Source: Chitinophagaceae bacterium (lineage in GTDB: Bacteria; Bacteroidota; Bacteroidia; Chitinophagales; Chitinophagaceae). From it: a DNA stretch of 64,000 bases. The position numbers were made by a program, and so were the translations under genes. Position 1 is the stretch's first letter, and every line of letters begins with the position of its first letter. This document shows positions 1 through 8,664 of this stretch, one piece after another. The stretch lies in NCBI GenBank assembly GCA_016720825.1, contig JADKJV010000002.1, positions 248,001 through 312,000 of the forward strand, read 5' to 3'. The notes under the pieces are model-generated. The model was not told where the DNA came from. It made no database searches and saw only the letters and a list, made by a program, of their open reading frames with translations.

Positions 1-1
1 T

Positions 2-1108
2 CGCGGCGAATGTTTTTTCTGCGGACAATGTAACCGGAACTGCAGCATTGCCAAAGCGGATTTTTCTTCCAGCAATGTACTGATCTACCCTGCCCTTAAA
101 ACCAATAAAGTCGATGTTGTGGCCAATGCCATGGCCAGGGAAGTACTTACAAACAGTGAGGGATTGGCAACCGGTGTTTCCTATATCTCCAAAGAAGATA
201 TGATGGAATACCAGGTAGAAGGCCGGGTAGTGATTTTAGCTGCCAGTGCCTGTGAAAGCGCCAGGCTGATGCTGAATTCCAAATCTGCACGTCATCCAAA
301 CGGCATTGGCAATTCCAGCAATGTTGTTGGTAAATACCTGCACGATTCCACCGGCGCAGCCCTCGGTGGTGTGCTTCCGAAATTGTTTGACAGGAAAAAA
401 TACAATGAAGACGGTGTTGGCGGCATGCACATCTACTCACCCTGGTGGCTGGATAACAAGAAACTTGATTTCCCGCGCGGATACCACATTGAATACTGGG
501 GCGGCATGAGCCAGCCCTCCTACGGTTTCAGCTGGGGTATCGAAAACCTGAACGGTAAATACATCGTTAAAGGGAAACAAAAAGAAGGCGGCGGTTATGG
601 TGCTTCACTTAAAGAAGATTACCGCCATTTCTATGGCTGTGGCGTTGGCATGGCCGGCCGTGGCGAAGCGATTCCCCTCGAATCAAATTTCTGTGAGATT
701 GACCCAAGCATGGTTGACCGCTATGGTATTCCTGTTTTACGCTTCAATGTAAAATGGAGTGAACATGAAATCAAACAGGCCAAACACATGAAAGAAACTT
801 TCAAAGAAGTGATGCACAATATGGGTGCTGTAATTACCTGGGGTGGCGATGATGATGAGAAAAATGACTGGGGCCTTGCAAAGCCCGGGGAAATCATCCA
901 TGAAGCCGGAACGGTACGCATGGGCAATGATCCAAAAAAATCAGCCCTCAATAAATGGAGCCAGGCGCACGACTGTAAAAACCTGTTTTGTGTGGATGGC
1001 GGGCAGTTTGTGAGCCAGGCAGATAAAAATATTACCTGGACGATACTGGCACTGAGTATGCGTGCTTCGGAATATATCATTGATGAAATGAAAAAGCAAA
1101 ACCTGTAA
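2..1108 (+). CDS. GMC family oxidoreductase (3' part; 5' end outside window)
   Basis: The reading frame is open from base 2 and continues upstream of the window, so the FAD-binding N-terminus is missing. The visible part starts with a Cys-rich stretch (CFFCGQCNRNC) followed by the substrate-binding and C-terminal GMC regions. Near the end are HEAGTVRMG and a NLFCVDGG...NITWTILALSMR block, which carry the catalytic His and Asn region of GMC oxidoreductases. GMC enzymes oxidise sugars or alcohols with FAD. The next gene encodes a gluconate 2-dehydrogenase subunit 3-like protein, and this pairing is typical of periplasmic sugar or alcohol dehydrogenases in Bacteroidota. The substrate cannot be read from the sequence. 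A large imperfect palindrome separates the two genes. Confidence 0.9.
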   Translation, partial: RGECFFCGQCNRNCSIAKADFSSSNVLIYPALKTNKVDVVANAMAREVLTNSEGLATGVSYISKEDMMEYQVEGRVVILAASACESARLMLNSKSARHPNGIGNSSNVVGKYLHDSTGAALGGVLPKLFDRKKYNEDGVGGMHIYSPWWLDNKKLDFPRGYHIEYWGGMSQPSYGFSWGIENLNGKYIVKGKQKEGGGYGASLKEDYRHFYGCGVGMAGRGEAIPLESNFCEIDPSMVDRYGIPVLRFNVKWSEHEIKQAKHMKETFKEVMHNMGAVITWGGDDDEKNDWGLAKPGEIIHEAGTVRMGNDPKKSALNKWSQAHDCKNLFCVDGGQFVSQADKNITWTILALSMRASEYIIDEMKKQNL

Positions 1109-1120
1109 TTTGAAATACAT

Positions 1121-1206
1121 AACCACAAAGCTCACAAAGGTTAAACAAAGGCCACAAAGAGTCTCCGCTTTGTGTTCCTTGTTTAACCTTTGTGAACCTT
1201 GTGGTT
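1121..1206. repeat. CACAAAG-type imperfect palindrome, copy 1
   Basis: Two arms of about 39 bases (1121-1159 and 1168-1206) are reverse complements at about 34 of 39 positions, around an 8-base loop. Both are built from repeats of the word CACAAAG. The element fills almost the whole spacer between the oxidoreductase and its partner gene, and could fold into a long RNA hairpin. A second near-complete copy is at 26098-26187, with partial copies at 5879-5920, 37125-37145 and 54492-54530. Confidence 0.85.
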
Positions 1207-1229
1207 AGAATTATTATAAATTAATTACT

Positions 1230-1913
1230 ATGGACAGAAGGAAATCCCTCAAACTCATTGCTACTGGTGCAATCGCAGTTCCCGCCGCTATAGCCGGCTG
1301 TAAAACAGGCGAAGAGAAAAAAGCAACTGTAGATGCCCCCAAACACGAATTTAATCTCGACCGCAATCCGGACGAATTGAAATATGAGAACGAATTGCTA
1401 AGTCAAGAAGCTTTCTTTACAGAAGCAGAAATGGCCACAATTACTGTCCTGGCGGATATCATTATACCCAAAGACGATGTAAGCGGCAGTGCTACAGATG
1501 CCGGTGTACCTGCATTTATTGAGTTTATTGTAAAAGACATGCCCAGCCACCAGGTTCCGATGCGCGGCGGACTTCGCTGGCTGGAAATGCAGTGCCTGAA
1601 AAAATACGGACATTCATTCACCGGCTGCACCCATGACCAGCAAATTGAAATGGTAGAACTGATTGCTTACCCGAAAAAAGCTGAAAAAAACAAAGAACTG
1701 GCCCCCGGCGTGGCTTTTTTCAGCCTGATGCGTAACCTTACTGCCACCGGTTTCTATACTTCGGAAATCGGCGTAAAAGACATTGGCTACAAAGGCAATA
1801 TCCCCACCAAATGGAACGGGGTGCCCGCTGATGTGCTGGCCCAATACAATGTGGCTTACACCGAAAAAGAACTGAAAGAATGTATCAGTTTTCCTGACGC
1901 GGGTCAGGGGTAA
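1230..1913 (+). CDS. gluconate 2-dehydrogenase subunit 3-like protein, Tat lipoprotein
   Basis: The 227-residue protein begins MDRRKSLKL, a twin-arginine signal, followed by a hydrophobic stretch and a lipobox-like AIAGC. It is probably exported folded through Tat and then lipidated. The body (FFTEAEMATITVLADIIIP...AGVPAFIEFIV) matches the gluconate 2-dehydrogenase subunit 3 family. These small subunits accompany a GMC-type catalytic subunit and are needed for its export or activity. It lies directly downstream of such a subunit, so the pair probably forms one periplasmic dehydrogenase. The physiological substrate is inferred only from the family and is not certain to be gluconate. Confidence 0.85.
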   Translation: MDRRKSLKLIATGAIAVPAAIAGCKTGEEKKATVDAPKHEFNLDRNPDELKYENELLSQEAFFTEAEMATITVLADIIIPKDDVSGSATDAGVPAFIEFIVKDMPSHQVPMRGGLRWLEMQCLKKYGHSFTGCTHDQQIEMVELIAYPKKAEKNKELAPGVAFFSLMRNLTATGFYTSEIGVKDIGYKGNIPTKWNGVPADVLAQYNVAYTEKELKECISFPDAGQG

Positions 1914-1966
1914 GCGTGCAACCTAACCATATCTTTATTGATCATATAACCATCAAAACCCGAATT

Positions 1967-3214
1967 ATGATCCGAAATTTCCTGACCGTTGTCATTTTCC
2001 TGGCAACCACCATCGTCAGTTCAGCCCAGCAATTTTATGTAAGACTTTACGACCAGTGCAACTTTGCCGGAAAAGGCTATACACTGGAAGCCGGTAGCTA
2101 CCGGTTATACCAGATGAAAATTGATAACGACAGGCTTTCCTCCATTGAAATACCCAATGGCATGAAGGTGACTATTTATGAAAACGACAAATTTGAAGGA
2201 CGCTCAAAAACTTTTACAGCCAATGAACGCTGCCTGGAACCCACCTGGCGCAATGTAACGTCCTCTCTTGTTGTGGAAAATACAAGCATTCCTCCCGGTT
2301 ATAATCCCGGCGACTATGTTACATTCTATAATGATTGTTATTCAAAAGGATACTCCCAGAGTTTAAGACCCGGTTCTTACAACGGTACAGCACTCGGGAA
2401 TCTCCGTTATAATATTTCTTCCCTCGTGATCAGCGGAAACCTCCAGGTAAAAGCATATCTCAACAGTGAAGAACTCGGTGGTTACAGTGTGATCATAAAC
2501 AGCAGCCAGCCCTGCCTGCCCAATAACCAGAACGATAAAATCGGATCACTGGTTATTGAAGCACGTACAAACAACCCGGGTAATAACGGCGGCTACGGTA
2601 ACAATGGCGGATATGGAAATAATGGCGGATACGGCAATACCAGATACGCCACCTTCTACCAGGAATGCAATTTCAACGGCAACGCCCTCAGACTGGAACC
2701 CGGATACTACCAGGGAGATAAACTGGGAATCCTGAAAAACAGAATATCATCTATTGAACTCCCGGCCGGACTCCGGGTAAAAGTTTATACAAACAGCGAA
2801 TACCTTACCGGATCTTCCAGCACGATCACCTACAGCGAAAATTGCCTGAGCGGTATGCTGCGTAACAGGATAGCCTCCGTGGTTGTTGAAGAAACGAATG
2901 GTGGAGGTAATAATGGCGGATGGGGCGGAAACAACGGCAATAACGGCAACAACAATTTTGTGGTGTTGTATGAAGATGATGATTATCGCGGCCGTTCAGC
3001 CACGCTCCTGCCCGGCACATATTCAAACATGCAGCTGGCAGGCATATCCGACAAATCACTCAGTTCACTTACCCTGCCCCCGGGCTGGCGCGTGATCCTG
3101 TATGAAAATGAAAATTTTGGCGGGAAAAGTTTTACAATCACTGCATCAAGATCCGGATTCACTTTTACAGGATGGAATGACAGGACATCTTCCATTGCTG
3201 TTTACAGGAACTAA
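1967..3214 (+). CDS. secreted beta/gamma-crystallin repeat protein (four domains)
   Basis: The ATG at 1967 is preferred over a GTG at 1916 because a signal peptide (MIRNFLTVVIFLATTIVSSAQ-type) starts there. Four beta/gamma-crystallin domains follow, roughly residues 22-105, 112-195, 225-305 and 328-415. Each is made of two Greek-key motifs with YExxxFxG-like starts, for example LYDQCNFAG and LYENENFGG. All eight Ca-site loops look like variants of N/D-N/D-x-x-S/T-S; NDRLSS and NDRTSS are canonical. Gly/Asn/Tyr-rich linkers join the domains. Proteins of this family bind calcium and may stabilise surface or matrix structures; the function here is unknown. It overlaps the convergent esterase gene by 4 bases. 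Confidence 0.85.
   Translation: MIRNFLTVVIFLATTIVSSAQQFYVRLYDQCNFAGKGYTLEAGSYRLYQMKIDNDRLSSIEIPNGMKVTIYENDKFEGRSKTFTANERCLEPTWRNVTSSLVVENTSIPPGYNPGDYVTFYNDCYSKGYSQSLRPGSYNGTALGNLRYNISSLVISGNLQVKAYLNSEELGGYSVIINSSQPCLPNNQNDKIGSLVIEARTNNPGNNGGYGNNGGYGNNGGYGNTRYATFYQECNFNGNALRLEPGYYQGDKLGILKNRISSIELPAGLRVKVYTNSEYLTGSSSTITYSENCLSGMLRNRIASVVVEETNGGGNNGGWGGNNGNNGNNNFVVLYEDDDYRGRSATLLPGTYSNMQLAGISDKSLSSLTLPPGWRVILYENENFGGKSFTITASRSGFTFTGWNDRTSSIAVYRN
2582..2638 (+). repeat. 18-bp in-frame tandem repeat encoding a NGGYGN linker
   Basis: Three consecutive 18-base units encode NGGYGN between the second and third beta/gamma-crystallin domains. Synonymous differences between units show they are not a very recent duplication. 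A related Gly/Asn-rich linker, less regular, lies between domains three and four near 2905-2955. Confidence 0.8.
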
Positions 3215-4998
3215 TGGTGTTGAATCACCAATTTCTCCGAGACCGGCCTATCAGTCTTGTGCTGTAATCTTAAAATATAAGTCCCCGGTTTAAACTGATC
3301 AGTTGATAATATCAATGGGTTGCCTCCGGCAGCCCATTCTTTTTGCAGCACTGCCTTCCCGGACATATCAAAGATTACAAGCTTCACCTTATTTCCGGTC
3401 CATGAATCAGGCAAGGTAAGAATGACCTGCTGGTCTGCGGGATCAGGATAAAGCAATACGGATTCTATGCGATTAAAAACCAGCGACCGTACGTCGCTGA
3501 ATTCAATATGATTGTCAGCATAAATAATTTTTAACCGGTAACGGTTCACACCCTGCAATGGCTGCCGGTCATAATAGATATAATCATCTTGACCGTTCGC
3601 AAAAGGAATTTCAGGGCCGGCATCTGTAAACAAACCGCTGACACCTGCACGCTGAACGCTGAACAGGTTTACACGATTCATTCCACCGGATGTATTCCAG
3701 TGTATAATTCCCGTGTTATCCTGCTTGCGTGCATCAAATACGATTCCAGCAGGCAATATGACCCTTGAACAGGCTGTACTTGTATCCAGCACCTTTGCAA
3801 AAAAGAGGGCGATACTGTCAGCAACCACAAAATCATTCGGCAACAGGTCATGTGAATTGGTGAGGTTACCACCATTATCATAAGTCTGCAGGTGGAATGC
3901 TGCAGGATAACCTGTTCGCAATAGTTTTTGTTCAATCCAATGACTGCCATATAAAACCGGCCATTTACCAAATGGTGCCGGCGTAATCAGATCAGCTGTA
4001 TAAGTGAACGGATAGCCAGAATGATAAGGTACCACCACATCAACCGGCACATGATACATATAAAGTGCAGGGATGGAATTCCCGGAAAAAATATTTGTAT
4101 CACCCACAGCACCACACATAGCGGCAACCCCGATTACAGAGGCATCATAAACACCGGAAAGATTTTCTGAACCATAGATAGTCCCTAAATCCGGCCTTAC
4201 ATAACAAGCCGGCAATTCATAATTAAATGGAACCGGGTTATGTGTCCGGTACGCCAGGTCATCCCGGTCCTGCGGGCCATTTACCTGTGTAACCACCCAT
4301 GTTCCGAAAAAATCAAATCCACCACTTGTCCAGTTGGGATTGGGCGCATTGGCAATCGCGCCGCTTAACGGTGATTTCTCTGAAGTCTGGTCGGTATATG
4401 CAGCCGCAAGCACTGTAATCCCGCCCGCACTATGACCTGCAATAAATACTTTACAGGGAGCCGTACTGTCAGCTGCATGATTTTGTTTTATAAACCGGAT
4501 CGCACCCTTTACATCCTGCTGGGCCCTGAATAAGGATCTTATTACCTCCGCCGAATCTGAAACAAACAGCCTCGCACCATCATCCCAGTTTAACAAGGCA
4601 CCAATCCCGATTGGTGAAGGTGATCCGATGCCATAAGGGAACAGGTGATGCCCTTCCCGGTAATCTAATGATGCAGCCACATATCCCCTTTTGGCAAATT
4701 CACGGGCCAGCACATTCATGTGGTATTCATTAAAATCATCCGCAGAAGTGAATGCACCTCCATGAACAAAAATGATTACCGGTCTTTGTGTATTGTTATC
4801 ACCAATGGGTTTATAAATATTCATCTTAAGCGTAAACGGCGCATTGCAATAATTGAGCGACGTGCCATACGTTACGGCTGAATCCATACGCACTGCATAT
4901 ACAGGATTTGTATACGGAAGGACTTGCCCCTGTGCATGCGGTCTGGATAACAAAACCAGCAAAAGGGCAAACAGGTATTTTTTGGGTAGAAAAGACAT
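3211..4998 (-). CDS. secreted alpha/beta hydrolase (carboxylesterase-like) with T9SS sorting tail
   Basis: The 595-residue protein has an N-terminal signal peptide (MSFLPKKYLFALLLVLLSR). The alpha/beta hydrolase domain has the oxyanion motif HGGAF near residue 79 and the nucleophile elbow GHSAGG near residue 189. The last ~80 residues (from VLLYPDPADQQVILTLP through YILRLQHK to the C-terminus) look like a type A type IX secretion sorting domain, so the enzyme is probably exported and attached to the surface. The family contains esterases acting on acylated polysaccharides or xenobiotic esters; the substrate is unknown. Its start is 4 bases downstream of the desaturase stop, suggesting one transcript. 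Confidence 0.85.
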   Translation of the reverse strand: MSFLPKKYLFALLLVLLSRPHAQGQVLPYTNPVYAVRMDSAVTYGTSLNYCNAPFTLKMNIYKPIGDNNTQRPVIIFVHGGAFTSADDFNEYHMNVLAREFAKRGYVAASLDYREGHHLFPYGIGSPSPIGIGALLNWDDGARLFVSDSAEVIRSLFRAQQDVKGAIRFIKQNHAADSTAPCKVFIAGHSAGGITVLAAAYTDQTSEKSPLSGAIANAPNPNWTSGGFDFFGTWVVTQVNGPQDRDDLAYRTHNPVPFNYELPACYVRPDLGTIYGSENLSGVYDASVIGVAAMCGAVGDTNIFSGNSIPALYMYHVPVDVVVPYHSGYPFTYTADLITPAPFGKWPVLYGSHWIEQKLLRTGYPAAFHLQTYDNGGNLTNSHDLLPNDFVVADSIALFFAKVLDTSTACSRVILPAGIVFDARKQDNTGIIHWNTSGGMNRVNLFSVQRAGVSGLFTDAGPEIPFANGQDDYIYYDRQPLQGVNRYRLKIIYADNHIEFSDVRSLVFNRIESVLLYPDPADQQVILTLPDSWTGNKVKLVIFDMSGKAVLQKEWAAGGNPLILSTDQFKPGTYILRLQHKTDRPVSEKLVIQHH

Positions 4999-5001
4999 AG
5001 G

Positions 5002-5780
5002 CTAATGAGGGGATTTTTCATCAAAAAGTTGCCCGTAATAGGGACTTTCCGTTTTTCCGATCACATCCCAGCATGTGAAATACAGCCCGAAATTGTATTT
5101 GTATTGTTTATGATGAAGCGAATGATGGGTGGCTCCGATCAGCCATTTCCCCAGGAAATGCCTCGCAAACCATTTTGGGTATACTTCAATATCCAGGTGG
5201 TTAATCACACTGCTGATTGACATAATAACCAGCAATCCTATCAATACATACAAATGCATAGGAATAACCAGCAGGAGTAACGGTAAGAATGCAGCCTGGA
5301 TTAACCCCTCCAGCGGATGAAAAGAAAAAGCCGTCCACGGCGAAGCAATCTGGCTGTCGTGATGCCATTTATGCACCAGCTTGTAAACTGAAGGGATATG
5401 CATCCAGCGGTGCAGCCAGTAATAATAAGTTTCCTGCAGGAACAGCGCCAGCAAACCACTTAATGGAATCCACCACCAGGCATAATCACTGCCCTTCAGG
5501 TATACTTTTATATATCCCGTCTGCCAGCCAAGCAGCATCAGCGCAATCTGTAAAGGCAAAATGATGCTGATATTACTAATATAATCTCCTGCCTGAATTG
5601 CCCGGCTGGATAATTCCTTGGCGATATTTTACTGGCCGACCATTTTTCCTTTTGCCATTTGTAAAATACCAAATAGAATATCCCGGCGATAATGAAATAC
5701 CGGCCCATCACAATGGCATACGTAATGCCCGCTGCAACCAGGAACCAAACTGGATCCCTGAAATCTGGTAATTGATTCAA
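5002..5780 (-). pseudogene. sterol desaturase / fatty acid hydroxylase family gene, split by an apparent frameshift
   Basis: Two overlapping frames together give one full-length family member. The upstream part (5538-5780) encodes MNQLPDFRDPVWFLVAAG... and the membrane N-terminus. The downstream part (5002-5559) carries the diiron histidine motifs HRWMH, HKWHH and HHSLHH and ends with the usual C-terminus. In the downstream frame, coding sequence without a start codon (DYISNISIILPL) continues back into the overlap. One missing base near 5565-5600 explains the break, so this is either a recent pseudogene or a sequencing error. Intact, it would be about 258 residues, a membrane diiron enzyme hydroxylating or desaturating lipids. 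Confidence 0.75.
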
Positions 5781-5826
5781 AATGGACGATTAATATTGGG
5801 GTAAATCTAGTGAATCCGGGGGAAAT

Positions 5827-5870
5827 GGCTCTTGGCCATTAGCCTTTGGCTTTTGGCCCTTGGCTTTGGG
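5827..5870. repeat. degenerate TTGGC-word repeat
   Basis: The spacer upstream of the desaturase gene has a run of short words of the form CTTTGGCTTTTGGCCCTTGG. It is followed by an A/T-rich stretch and a one-sided CACAAAG repeat. No coding potential is visible. Confidence 0.55.
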
Positions 5871-5878
5871 ATTTTTTT

Positions 5879-5920
5879 TACCACAAAGGACACAAAGTTT
5901 GAATCTAAGAGCACAAAGGG
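5879..5920. repeat. CACAAAG repeat, single arm
   Basis: One arm of the CACAAAG palindrome family (ACCACAAAGGACACAAAG and a further GCACAAAGGG), with no matching second arm in this spacer. It may be a decayed copy of the elements at 1121-1206 and 26098-26187. Confidence 0.6.
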
Positions 5921-5939
5921 ATTCCGGTTTGGAATTTGG

Positions 5940-5957
5940 TCCCGATAGCTATCGGGA
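5940..5957. repeat. perfect 18-bp palindrome TCCCGATAGCTATCGGGA
   Basis: A perfect palindrome with no central spacer lies between the EF-G paralogue terminator and the decayed CACAAAG arm. Similar perfect palindromes recur in Bacteroidota genomes as far as I recall. Its role is unknown; a protein-binding site or a small mobile repeat are both possible. Confidence 0.7.
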
Positions 5958-5993
5958 TTCGATTTTAAGTTTTTGAATTTTTAATTTTTTCCA

Positions 5994-6023
5994 CAAAAAA
6001 AGCCGGATTTCACAACCCGGCTT
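5994..6023 (-). terminator. intrinsic terminator of the EF-G paralogue gene
   Basis: On the minus strand a stem AAGCCGG/CCGGCTT with a short loop is followed by a run of T (A on the plus strand, 5994-6000). It lies about 22 bases after the stop codon of the EF-G-like gene. Confidence 0.85.
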
Positions 6024-6044
6024 CTTAACAGTATCATCATTCGA

Positions 6045-8189
6045 TTATGCAAACTCCTCTTTCGATGTCTTAGTATACTCATCTATCAGTTTGCGCTGGA
6101 GGTCAAATGGCACGGGCTCATAAGCCAGGAATGACATATTGAACTTCGCTCTTCCCTGTGTAATAGAACGCAGTGAAGAAGAATAACCATCCATCTCAGC
6201 CTGGGGAACTTTGGCAATGATCTTCTGGAAATGGCCTTCGCTGTCGATGCCTTCAACAATGGCACGACGGCTTTGCAGGTCGCCCATAACGGCGCCAGTC
6301 AGGTCATCAGGACAAAGCACTTCCACTTTCAGGATCGGCTCCAGGATTTGCGGATCTGCCTGCTGGAACGCCTGCCGGAAGGCCTGTAATCCGGTAATCT
6401 TAAAGGAAATATCATTGCTGTCAACCGGGTGCATTTTGCCATCATACACTGAAACGCGTATATCCCTGGCATAAGAACCGGTCAATGGCCCGTTGTGCAT
6501 TTTCTCCATCACCCCTTTCAGGATGGAAGGCAGGAAACGTGCATCAATCGCACCGCCTACGATACAATTATAAAATACCAGCTTGCCGCCCCATTCAAGG
6601 TCAAAAGTTTCCCGCCCGCGGACGTTCAGGTCCTTGGGTTCAGGCATACCTTCAAACCAGGGTTCAACCTGCATGTATACTTCACCAAACTGGCCGGCAC
6701 CACCACTTTGTTTTTTGTGACGGTAACTGGCATCAGCCATTTTACGGATTGTTTCGCGGTAGGCAATACGAGGTTTTACAAATTTCACTTCCACTTTATG
6801 CTGATGTTCAATTTTCCATTTTGCAACGGCCAGGTGCATATCACCCTGACAATGGATCAGCGTTTGTTTCAGTTCAGAGGAAACTTCAACACGGAATGTG
6901 GGATCTTCTTCGCGGAGCTGGTGCAATGCCTGTGACAATTTTTCCTCCTCCCCTTTTTTCAGGGTTTCAATGGCCACAGTCATGTTTGATTTAGGGAAAA
7001 TAATCGGAGGCAGTTCATAACTCTTGCCTTTCGCATGCAGGGTATTGTTCACATGCGTATTCTTCAGTTTCAGCGTAGCGCCGATATCACCGGCCACCAG
7101 TTCATTCACCGTGGTACGCTTATTCCCTTCGACCAGGAATAGTTGTGTGATTTTTTCGGTAACACTGGTACTTTCATTTTCAAGTTCCATTCCGCTTTTT
7201 ATCGTACCGGAATAAACCTTGAAGAATGATAATTCACCCACGTGCGGCTCAGAGATTGTTTTGTAAATGAAAATACATGCGGGGCCATTGGCATCGCAGT
7301 TTACTTTTTCGCCGGTAGTGCTGACCTGGGGAACCATTTCATTGGCGCTGGGACAAACATTATCTATAAATCCCATCAGGCGGCCGCTGCCCATGTTACG
7401 TTCAGCTGACAAGCAGAATAAGGGGAACAGGTCATGAGCGATCATGGCTTTTTTCAGCCCTGCTTTCATTTCATCTTCGTCCAGTTCGCCTTTATCAAAA
7501 TATTTCTCCATCAGGGATTCATCGTTGCTGGCTACTGATTCAATCAGTTCTTTATGGAGCTGGTCTGCTTTCGCTTTTTCATCATCGGGGATTGGCATTT
7601 TCTCAGGCTTACCGCCATGATCCGTGAATTTATACATGGTCATCCGGAGCACATCAATGATTTCATGGAAACCGGAACCGGATTGCCGGGGGTATTGCAC
7701 CACTACTACATTACTTCCGAAATGCGCTTTGGCTTCACGCACTGTTTTTTCAAAATCAGCATTATCATCATCCAGTTTATTGACTGCAAAGATCATGGGG
7801 GTTTTAAACTGTTCTGTGTATTCCCATATAATATCGGTGCCCACTTCAACACCCATCACGGAATTCAGGAGCATGACACCGGTATCAGCTACGCGCAGGG
7901 CAGAAATCACTTCCCCGTTGAAGTCATCATATCCGGGTGTGTCAATAATATTTATTTTAAATCCGCGCCAGCGGGTATGAAGCAGTTTACTGAAAATGGA
8001 ATTCCCTCTCTCCTGTTCAAGTTCGTGGTAATCACCGGTTGTATTCCTTTCAGCAATTGAACCGCGGCGGGTAATGATGCCGGCCTCAAACAGCATGCTT
8101 TCCGCTAATGTGGTCTTACCTGAGCCGGCATGGCCCAATAAGACAATATTTTTTACGTGTGAGGTATCAAATTCTGGCATAACAAACAT
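6045..8189 (-). CDS. elongation factor G paralogue (EF-G-like translational GTPase)
   Basis: The 714-residue protein has the full EF-G architecture. The G domain has P-loop GHAGSGKT (residues 19-26), switch I ending ERGNS instead of ERGIT, DTPGYDDF at 83-90 and NKLD near 138. Domains II-V follow, including SDxxF-like and YRETI motifs and the C-terminal EF-G domain. The canonical G3 motif is DTPGH, whose His activates the water for GTP hydrolysis; here it is Tyr87. A Bacteroides EF-G paralogue (EF-G2) has been reported to support translation without GTP hydrolysis, and this gene may be its relative. The start may be Met1 or Met4 (8180). No ribosomal genes are adjacent, which fits a paralogue rather than the main fusA. 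Confidence 0.9.
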   Translation of the reverse strand: MFVMPEFDTSHVKNIVLLGHAGSGKTTLAESMLFEAGIITRRGSIAERNTTGDYHELEQERGNSIFSKLLHTRWRGFKINIIDTPGYDDFNGEVISALRVADTGVMLLNSVMGVEVGTDIIWEYTEQFKTPMIFAVNKLDDDNADFEKTVREAKAHFGSNVVVVQYPRQSGSGFHEIIDVLRMTMYKFTDHGGKPEKMPIPDDEKAKADQLHKELIESVASNDESLMEKYFDKGELDEDEMKAGLKKAMIAHDLFPLFCLSAERNMGSGRLMGFIDNVCPSANEMVPQVSTTGEKVNCDANGPACIFIYKTISEPHVGELSFFKVYSGTIKSGMELENESTSVTEKITQLFLVEGNKRTTVNELVAGDIGATLKLKNTHVNNTLHAKGKSYELPPIIFPKSNMTVAIETLKKGEEEKLSQALHQLREEDPTFRVEVSSELKQTLIHCQGDMHLAVAKWKIEHQHKVEVKFVKPRIAYRETIRKMADASYRHKKQSGGAGQFGEVYMQVEPWFEGMPEPKDLNVRGRETFDLEWGGKLVFYNCIVGGAIDARFLPSILKGVMEKMHNGPLTGSYARDIRVSVYDGKMHPVDSNDISFKITGLQAFRQAFQQADPQILEPILKVEVLCPDDLTGAVMGDLQSRRAIVEGIDSEGHFQKIIAKVPQAEMDGYSSSLRSITQGRAKFNMSFLAYEPVPFDLQRKLIDEYTKTSKEEFA

Positions 8190-8286
8190 TTTAATAGATG
8201 AACAATGGTTTCACGGGACGATTATGGGGTGGGTATTCCGCAGCGGCTTTTAATCCGCTGGAAGTATACCGGTATATCCCCGGTTA

Positions 8287-8664
8287 TTAGCTCGTTCGCT
8301 GTAAAAATTGATTGAATTCGGATCTGAGATCGCCCAGTGTTTGTTCAAGGGACTGCAACTCTGTGTGGAGAGATTCGTGTTTGGCCAGACTGTCTTCTGA
8401 AATTGAGTTGTTTCCGGTGAGTTCCAAATTGACCTGGCGGTCGTGGTTTTTAATGGCCTGTTTGAGATCGTGGATGTTGATCAACTGGATGTGGAACTGA
8501 TTGTGGAGATGTTCTACGTCCTGTAGCTGTTCCTTGGAGAGTGTTTGTCCGGCTACCTGTCTGAGTCGGTTTTCATCGAGGGTAAATTCTTCACGGTAAT
8601 TACGAAGTTTCTCCCTCCAGGTGTTACACTCTCCGGAGATCTGTGAGATGTCTGTCTGAACCAT
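8287..8664 (-). CDS. hypothetical coiled-coil protein
   Basis: This 125-residue protein has no signal peptide and no Cys-rich or membrane segment. It is strongly charged and heptad-like throughout (for example LHTELQSLEQTLGDLRSEFNQFL), so it is predicted to be mostly coiled coil. I do not recognise a family. It lies alone between the EF-G paralogue and the adhesin locus, with a small hairpin (8241-8260) just downstream that may end its transcript. Confidence 0.7.
   Translation of the reverse strand: MVQTDISQISGECNTWREKLRNYREEFTLDENRLRQVAGQTLSKEQLQDVEHLHNQFHIQLINIHDLKQAIKNHDRQVNLELTGNNSISEDSLAKHESLHTELQSLEQTLGDLRSEFNQFLQRTS

Noticed and set aside
7554..8060. Long plus-strand frames over the EF-G paralogue
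   Set aside because: Antisense shadows of a strongly conserved minus-strand gene.
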